This document shows positions 59,106-64,000 of a DNA stretch of 64,000 nucleotides, piece by piece. The first letter of the stretch is position 1, and each line of letters starts with the position of its first letter. The position numbers and the translations under genes were made by a program. Source of the stretch: Anaerocolumna jejuensis DSM 15929 (GTDB lineage: Bacteria; Bacillota; Clostridia; Lachnospirales; Lachnospiraceae); the NCBI RefSeq assembly GCF_900142215.1, contig NZ_FRAC01000011.1, positions 124,001 through 188,000 of the forward strand, read 5' to 3'. Below the pieces are notes generated by a model. The model ran no database searches. It worked only from the letters and a program-made list of their open reading frames with translations, and was not told where the DNA came from.

Positions 59106-61073
59106 TTGCGGCGGCATCAAATGTGGGTGTTGACCTTTATGCTTGGAATCAGCATTCTTATAGCAATTTATTATAAAATGAATCATACAGACAGCTTTGC
59201 AGTAAAGGGAACCGTGGATACGGAAGAATCGACGGTGGGCAGCAGAGGGGTCTTTCCGTTAAATGGGGAGTGGGAATTCTACTGGGGGCAGCTCCTGGAA
59301 CCGGAGGATTTTAAGAACGGAGTGGGAGCACCTTCCTATATGGTGGTTCCCGGGAGCTGGAGAAAGGATATTTATGGACAGAAGTATCCGGAATATGGAT
59401 GTGCTACCTACCGCCTCACCCTGACAAATGTCCATCCTGGGGTTATTTATGGTATTAAAAAGCAGAGTATTAGAATTGCCAGTAAAATATATGTCAATGG
59501 AAAGCTTCTTATACAGAGTGGCGTTGTATCGGATTCCGTAAAGGGCGAAGATATGGGAAATACGCCGGGAGCAGCGTATTTTCAGGCGGATGCGGAGAAA
59601 ATTGAGATTATTATACAGGTATCAAGCCATAAGATCTTTGGAGGGGGAATTGCGGAATCCATTTATTTTGGAGATCAACAGGAGATTACCTCCTTTTTTG
59701 CCAAAAATATTGTTCACGATATGCTGCCCATTGCCTTTAGCTTTGGAGTGGCGGCTGTATACCTGATTATTGTCTTGTTAATCCCCGGTTATTATAAAAA
59801 GGAAAAAGCAAGTGTCTTTTTCCCAATGGGAGCGGCTTCCCTGGCATTAATCAATGGAACCATAGGGGAACGGATCGTGAAATATATCCTGCCGGGTATA
59901 TCGGCGGAGGCTCTTTTGAATCTGGAGTCCGTCGTGATATGCATGGGTATCCTTTCGGTTATGATGACGGTCTATCATTTGGATAAGAAATTTATTTCTA
60001 CCCTGTTCAGAAATCTCGTACTGCTGACACAAGGCTTATTTGCCCTGCTTTATATGGTTTTGCCTGCGGAAACTCCGGGAATCCGTACGTTATTCATTAT
60101 TATTGATTTACTTACTTTATTTGTAATTGAATACCGGGTATTTTATCTTTATATAAAAAGGACTGCTTTAGGAATTACCGGAATAGAACATGGCCTTCTC
60201 GTTCTGGTATTGTATTTTATCGACGTATATTGTATTGACCAGATGGTTTTTACCAGGGGACTAATTGGGAATGACAGGATGTCACTGATATCAAGTGTTC
60301 TATATATTTTTGTTTGGGTGTTTTTGCTTACTTACAGGTATCATGCTATGTTTAAAAAGAACGAGGAACTGACAGTGGCATTGCTGGAAAGCAATTATAA
60401 CATGGAGAGAATATCAAACCATGCGGAGCGGAGTGAAATCGCATTTTTGCAGGCGCAGATAAAACCCCATTTTCTGTTTAATTCCTTAAACAGTATCCTT
60501 GGCCTCTGCTATACCAACCCGTCAAAGGCCTCTGAGCTTCTGTGGCATCTGGCGGAATTTTTAAAGAGCGCTTTTGATATTGATACGACGTCGGAATTTA
60601 TCATGATAGAAAGTGAGCTGGAAAGTATCCGCTCCTATGTATTTATAGAAAAGACACGGTTTGGGAAAAGGCTGGAGGTGGAGATGGACATTGAGGACTC
60701 TCTGAAACAGCAAAGGATAGTGCCATTACTGATTCAGCCCCTGGTAGAAAATGCAATCCGCCATGGAGCTTTAAAAAGAGAAGAAGGCGGAAAGGTCAGA
60801 TTATCGATTCAAAAGGAGGAGGGCTTTGGAGTTGTTGCAGTATACGATAACGGCCCGGGCTTTTCGCCAAACAGCCGGACAAGGCTGGATAGGAAAACAG
60901 GGAATACAGGAACTGAGCGGGAAGGAGTCGGCGTTGGGAACATAAAGAAACGGTTAATGCATCACTATGGAGAAGAACTGCACATAGAAGAGCAGGAAGA
61001 AGGGGTTAAAGTATGGTTTCGGTTTCACTTGGAAGAGGAGGACGGCCATGGTAAGGGCAGTAATTGTGGATGA
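59106..61073 (+). CDS. 7TM-DISM type sensor histidine kinase (LytS/YehU-like kinase core)
   Basis: 655 aa. A short N-terminal anchor leads to an extracytoplasmic galactose-binding-like domain (FPLNGEWEFYWGQLL, VVPGSWRKDIYGQKYPEYG, ATYRLTL), typical of 7TMR-DISM receptors. Seven membrane segments cover about residues 205-415. The kinase has the PF06580-type motif LQAQIKPHFLFNSLNSI with the phospho-His, and the ATPase N-box LVENAIRHG with YDNGPGFS. The ligand is probably a carbohydrate or cell-wall piece, by analogy. The TTG start follows GGTGGGAG. The response regulator gene overlaps its end by 26 bases. Confidence 0.9.
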   Translation: MRRHQMWVLTFMLGISILIAIYYKMNHTDSFAVKGTVDTEESTVGSRGVFPLNGEWEFYWGQLLEPEDFKNGVGAPSYMVVPGSWRKDIYGQKYPEYGCATYRLTLTNVHPGVIYGIKKQSIRIASKIYVNGKLLIQSGVVSDSVKGEDMGNTPGAAYFQADAEKIEIIIQVSSHKIFGGGIAESIYFGDQQEITSFFAKNIVHDMLPIAFSFGVAAVYLIIVLLIPGYYKKEKASVFFPMGAASLALINGTIGERIVKYILPGISAEALLNLESVVICMGILSVMMTVYHLDKKFISTLFRNLVLLTQGLFALLYMVLPAETPGIRTLFIIIDLLTLFVIEYRVFYLYIKRTALGITGIEHGLLVLVLYFIDVYCIDQMVFTRGLIGNDRMSLISSVLYIFVWVFLLTYRYHAMFKKNEELTVALLESNYNMERISNHAERSEIAFLQAQIKPHFLFNSLNSILGLCYTNPSKASELLWHLAEFLKSAFDIDTTSEFIMIESELESIRSYVFIEKTRFGKRLEVEMDIEDSLKQQRIVPLLIQPLVENAIRHGALKREEGGKVRLSIQKEEGFGVVAVYDNGPGFSPNSRTRLDRKTGNTGTEREGVGVGNIKKRLMHHYGEELHIEEQEEGVKVWFRFHLEEEDGHGKGSNCG

Positions 61074-61995
61074 TGAGATTCTGGTGCTGGATTACATAAA
61101 AGAAATATTATTGGAACAGAAGGTAGAGATTGTAGGAGAGTACACAAGAGGAAGAACTGCACTTGAACTCATCCCGGAGTTAAAGCCTGATATTATATTT
61201 CTTGACATAGAAATGCCGGGTATTAACGGAATAGAGCTTGCCACAGAGATAACCGGAAGGCTTGACGCTGCTAATATTGTATTTGTAACGGCATATGATA
61301 AATATGCAATTGAGGCCTTTAAGCTGAATGCCCTGCATTATATCCTTAAGCCTCCAAGCAGGAATGACATAGCGCAGGCCTTAACCAGAGTCAGAAAGGC
61401 TGACTTGGCTACTGCTCCTTCCTGCGGGGAAATATATATCCGGCTTTTTGGCAAGATTGCTATACAGGATGCAGAGGGGAACTCTTTACTGAAATGGCCT
61501 ACCCAGAAAACAGAAGAAATGTTTGCGCTGCTTCTGTTGTTTGGAAAGAAGGGCATTGACAAATGGAGCCTGATTGAGAAGCTTTGGCCCTTATCGGAAA
61601 AGATTAAAGTCGAGCACACGATGTATACCACCATATACCGTATGAAGAAAGCCTTGCAGGAGGCGGGAATAAAGTCTGTACTCAATAACAGGCTGGGTCA
61701 GTACTTCTTTGAGATAGAAGGGATATGGTGTGATGTGGTTCAACTGGAAACGATTTATGAGGCATTCCAGAAAGGGGAAGAACAGGAAGAGCGTATTAGT
61801 GAACAACTGTTTTTCATTTATCAGGGGGCATTGTTTGGCAGCAAGGATTATCTTTGGGGAGAGCTGCAAAAGTATGTTTATCAAAATATGTTTGACAGAC
61901 TATGTGATGCATTGATCGGTATATATAAGAAAAAAGGGAATGGAGACAAAATGGAGGAAATCTATTTAAATCAACAGCTGCGAAATGAGATATAG
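61048..61995 (+). CDS. Response regulator with winged helix and BTAD domain
   Basis: 315 aa. The receiver domain (residues 1-120) has the acidic pair DDE at 8-10 and FLDIEMPG with the phospho-Asp near 52. A winged-helix domain (about 130-215, ALLLLFGKKGIDKWSLIEKLWP with TIYRMKKALQEAGIKSV) and a helical BTAD domain (about 220-315) follow, the SARP-like arrangement. Partner of the upstream kinase, whose gene it overlaps. AGAGGAGG precedes the ATG. Its target may include the NHL gene downstream, but this is only by position. Confidence 0.9.
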   Translation: MVRAVIVDDEILVLDYIKEILLEQKVEIVGEYTRGRTALELIPELKPDIIFLDIEMPGINGIELATEITGRLDAANIVFVTAYDKYAIEAFKLNALHYILKPPSRNDIAQALTRVRKADLATAPSCGEIYIRLFGKIAIQDAEGNSLLKWPTQKTEEMFALLLLFGKKGIDKWSLIEKLWPLSEKIKVEHTMYTTIYRMKKALQEAGIKSVLNNRLGQYFFEIEGIWCDVVQLETIYEAFQKGEEQEERISEQLFFIYQGALFGSKDYLWGELQKYVYQNMFDRLCDALIGIYKKKGNGDKMEEIYLNQQLRNEI

Positions 61996-62026
61996 AATTT
62001 TAAAGCAATCATTAATAACCCGAGTC

Positions 62027-62066
62027 TTAGGCGGAAGAATAGCTTCTCTGCCTGGGGCTTTTTTTT
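62027..62066 (+). terminator. Terminator of the kinase/regulator pair
   Basis: AGGCGGAAGAA (62029-62039) pairs with TTCTCTGCCT (62044-62053), with a bulge, followed by eight T. Confidence 0.7.
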
Positions 62067-62089
62067 GTGAGAATTTTGTGAAAACGGGG

Positions 62090-62098
62090 TGCTATAAT
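62090..62098 (+). promoter_or_regulatory. Extended -10 promoter of the NHL gene
   Basis: TGCTATAAT (extended -10) at 62090-62098. No clear -35 at the right spacing. It leaves a leader of about 160 bases with no recognised structure. Confidence 0.4.
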
Positions 62099-62262
62099 AA
62101 CCTCTACGAATATTCCGGAAGGTATAGGGAAGGAGGATATGGAAGCTAATTTATGCGTAAGAAAAATCGGATAGTTATAGTTAATACATGAATGCCTGTA
62201 ATAAAGAAGAGCAGCAGGAAACTGACGGTGGATTGACAGAAATACGATAGGAGAAAAGTAAG

Positions 62263-64000
62263 ATGAGAAAAACAAAAGACTTGTTTAAAAGATTTTTATG
62301 CATTGTATTATCATTACTGATGCTGAATCTTGGAATTCCTCAGTATACGGTTTTGGCAGCAGAGGAATATTCATTAACAACAGTAGCCGGAACCGGAGCG
62401 CTAGGCAATGCAGGTGATGGTGGAAAGGCTGTTTCAGCCACTTTCTATAATCCTTATGGAATTGCAGCAGACAATGCCGGAAATCTGTATATTGCAGATA
62501 CCTATAATAACAGGGTACGAAAGGTTACGGCAGACGGAAGCATTATTACGGTAGCGGGAACCGGAAATGGCAATTACTCGGGCGATGGAGGTTCTGCAAT
62601 AAATGCAGAATTGGCACAACCTACCGGAGTTGCAGTAGACAGCAACGGTAATCTGTACATAGCGGATAGTGGTAATAACCGAATTCGAAAGGTTACAACA
62701 GCCGGAATCATCAGTACAATAGCAGGAACCGGAGTCGCCGGTTATTCAGGTGACGGAGGGAATGCCATTGATGCTCAATTAGATGGTCCTTTTGGGGTGG
62801 CACTGGACAGCCAGGGAGCTCTTTATATATCTGATCGAATCAATAACAGAGTCCGTAAGGTGACAGCAGACGGAATCATCAGCACAGTAGCAGGAACTGG
62901 AGTTGACGGTTATTCAGGTGACGGAGGGAGTGCTGTCCTTGCCCAATTAGGCCGTCCTAATGGAATAACATTGGATAGCCAGGATAATCTGTACATAGCA
63001 GACTACGATAATGAGAGGGTCCGTATGGTATCAAAGGGCGGAATTATCAGCACGGTAGCGGGTAATGGAAATAATGCCTATACAGGAGATGATGGACCTG
63101 CTGTTTCTGCTGGATTAAGAGGGCCTGCAGGAGTAGCTGTTGATGACAGTGGCAGCCTGTATATAATAGAATTATTAAATCAGGTGGTACGTAAGGTGGC
63201 AGTAGATGGAACCATCAGCACGGTAGCAGGAAATTTTGCCCCCCTGTATGCGGATTTCTACTATCCGTTCGGTATAGCAATTGATAAAAACGGGAACTTA
63301 TTTGTAGCAGATTCTTATCACAATCAAATCAAGAAGATAGCTGCAGTTACTTATTCAGCGGCCTTATCCCAAAGCGGGGAGCACACTTTTACCGAGCTGC
63401 CGGAAGGTTATACATCCGGTGACATAGAAAGCAAAACGGTAAGAGTAACTAAGACAGGCACAGGAAATCTGACGAACCTGAAGGTTGTTTTAAGCGGCAG
63501 CGGGGCAGGCAGTTTTGAGCTTGGAACCCTTACGGCAGCTGCACTGAATAATATCACACAGACCGCTGATTTTACGGTAAAGGCAAAGGAAGGGCTGGTG
63601 CCGGGAACCTATACGGCTACGGTAACTGTATCTGCAGATAAGATGCAGGATATAAGCTTTACTGTGAAACAGGTAATAACGGAAGCAGCAAATGCAGAAG
63701 TACCTCTGATTATCAGCCAGCCAGAGGATATAATTGTACAAGTGGGAGCTGTGGCAGTTCTTGAAGTGGATGCAGCAGAAGCAGCAAAGGGAACCTTAAG
63801 CTATCAGTGGTATCGTAATACCGTGGATAGTAATACAGTAGGAACACTTATAGACGGGGCGAACCTGCCAGTTTATACAACACCAACAGAGCAGGAAGGA
63901 ATCACCTGGTATTATTGCATCGTAACGAACACGGATTCTACGGTTACCGGAAATAAAACTGCAAGTGTAACCAGCAGGGCAGCCAAGGCAGAAGTAAATG
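62263..64000 (+). CDS. Secreted NHL-repeat beta-propeller protein, 3' end outside window
   Basis: 579 codons visible, no stop before base 64000. A signal peptide ends near residue 33 (LSLLMLNLGIPQYTVLAAEE). Residues about 38-360 are repeats of about 55 residues with the pattern GxxxVAGTGxxGYSGDGGxA, then GVAVDxxGNLYIADxxNNRVRKV, the NHL type. Neighbouring repeats are closely similar in DNA. A beta-rich region follows (SGEHTFTELPEGYTSGDI, then VPLIISQPEDIIVQVGAVAV), similar to bacterial Ig-like domains. It is likely a surface or secreted binding protein. The ATG follows TAGGAGAAAAG. It lies 267 bases after the response regulator gene. Confidence 0.88.
   Translation, partial: MRKTKDLFKRFLCIVLSLLMLNLGIPQYTVLAAEEYSLTTVAGTGALGNAGDGGKAVSATFYNPYGIAADNAGNLYIADTYNNRVRKVTADGSIITVAGTGNGNYSGDGGSAINAELAQPTGVAVDSNGNLYIADSGNNRIRKVTTAGIISTIAGTGVAGYSGDGGNAIDAQLDGPFGVALDSQGALYISDRINNRVRKVTADGIISTVAGTGVDGYSGDGGSAVLAQLGRPNGITLDSQDNLYIADYDNERVRMVSKGGIISTVAGNGNNAYTGDDGPAVSAGLRGPAGVAVDDSGSLYIIELLNQVVRKVAVDGTISTVAGNFAPLYADFYYPFGIAIDKNGNLFVADSYHNQIKKIAAVTYSAALSQSGEHTFTELPEGYTSGDIESKTVRVTKTGTGNLTNLKVVLSGSGAGSFELGTLTAAALNNITQTADFTVKAKEGLVPGTYTATVTVSADKMQDISFTVKQVITEAANAEVPLIISQPEDIIVQVGAVAVLEVDAAEAAKGTLSYQWYRNTVDSNTVGTLIDGANLPVYTTPTEQEGITWYYCIVTNTDSTVTGNKTASVTSRAAKAEVN

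Overview
The window reads as chromosomal DNA of an anaerobic, endospore-forming clostridium, most likely a Lachnospiraceae member (cluster XIVa). The reasons are the sporulation genes (CotS-like, SipL with its LysM tail, SpoIIR, a SpoIIQ-like degenerate M23 protein), Veg, a T-box leader on ileS, clear AAGGAGG ribosome sites, three kinds of [FeFe]-hydrogenase-type protein and no respiratory genes. The family assignment rests on gene content and recall of homologues; no search was run. There is no rRNA, tRNA, CRISPR array, transposase or prophage. Both ends cut genes: a CPBP protease at the left and an NHL beta-propeller protein at the right.

Layout. 1-8.1 kb: CPBP protease, cca, CotS-like protein, PEGA protein, PrcB-type lipoprotein, veg, sipL. 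8.2-14.7 kb: ispE and spoIIR on the minus strand, ddl-murI-DUF1934 on the plus strand, then a small membrane protein and plsC. 15-24 kb: pncB, a VanY-type carboxypeptidase, an HPr-like protein, a T-box-controlled IleS2-type ileS. 24-34.6 kb: glgP with a chemoreceptor, SpoIIQ-like protein, a candidate structured RNA, a membrane GDPD, a TPR-like protein and a copper-type HMA/SafE/cupredoxin fusion. 34.9-41 kb: an oppABCDF operon with a leader attenuator and an intercistronic hairpin. 42.6-56.1 kb: a hydrogen-metabolism island. 56.6-64 kb: asnS, queT under a preQ1 riboswitch, a 7TM-type histidine kinase with a BTAD-type response regulator, and the NHL protein.

The hydrogen island is the strongest candidate system. 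It holds an NADH/ferredoxin bifurcating hydrogenase operon (nuoE, an HATPase protein, a 2Fe-2S protein, hydB, hydA), a divergent operon (DRTGG, RsbW-like ATPase, H-cluster protein lacking the proton-transfer Cys, DRTGG, PHP), and a convergent operon (thioredoxin-like 2Fe-2S protein, HydS with PAS, SpoIIE-type phosphatase, group-B-like hydrogenase). Rex-like operators lie at three places upstream of these genes. I infer a redox- or H2-sensing circuit joined to a kinase/phosphatase partner switch.

Non-coding novelty is high. Two homologous long palindromes (A at 17950-18150, B at 18651-18951) have conserved arm asymmetry and loops. A shared 5'-leader hairpin precedes ddl, the VanY gene and the HPr-like gene. 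A promoter sits in the loop of a terminator before cca. A family of intergenic palindromic repeats recurs near 8.9, 23.8, 42.5, 54.05 and 58.2 kb.
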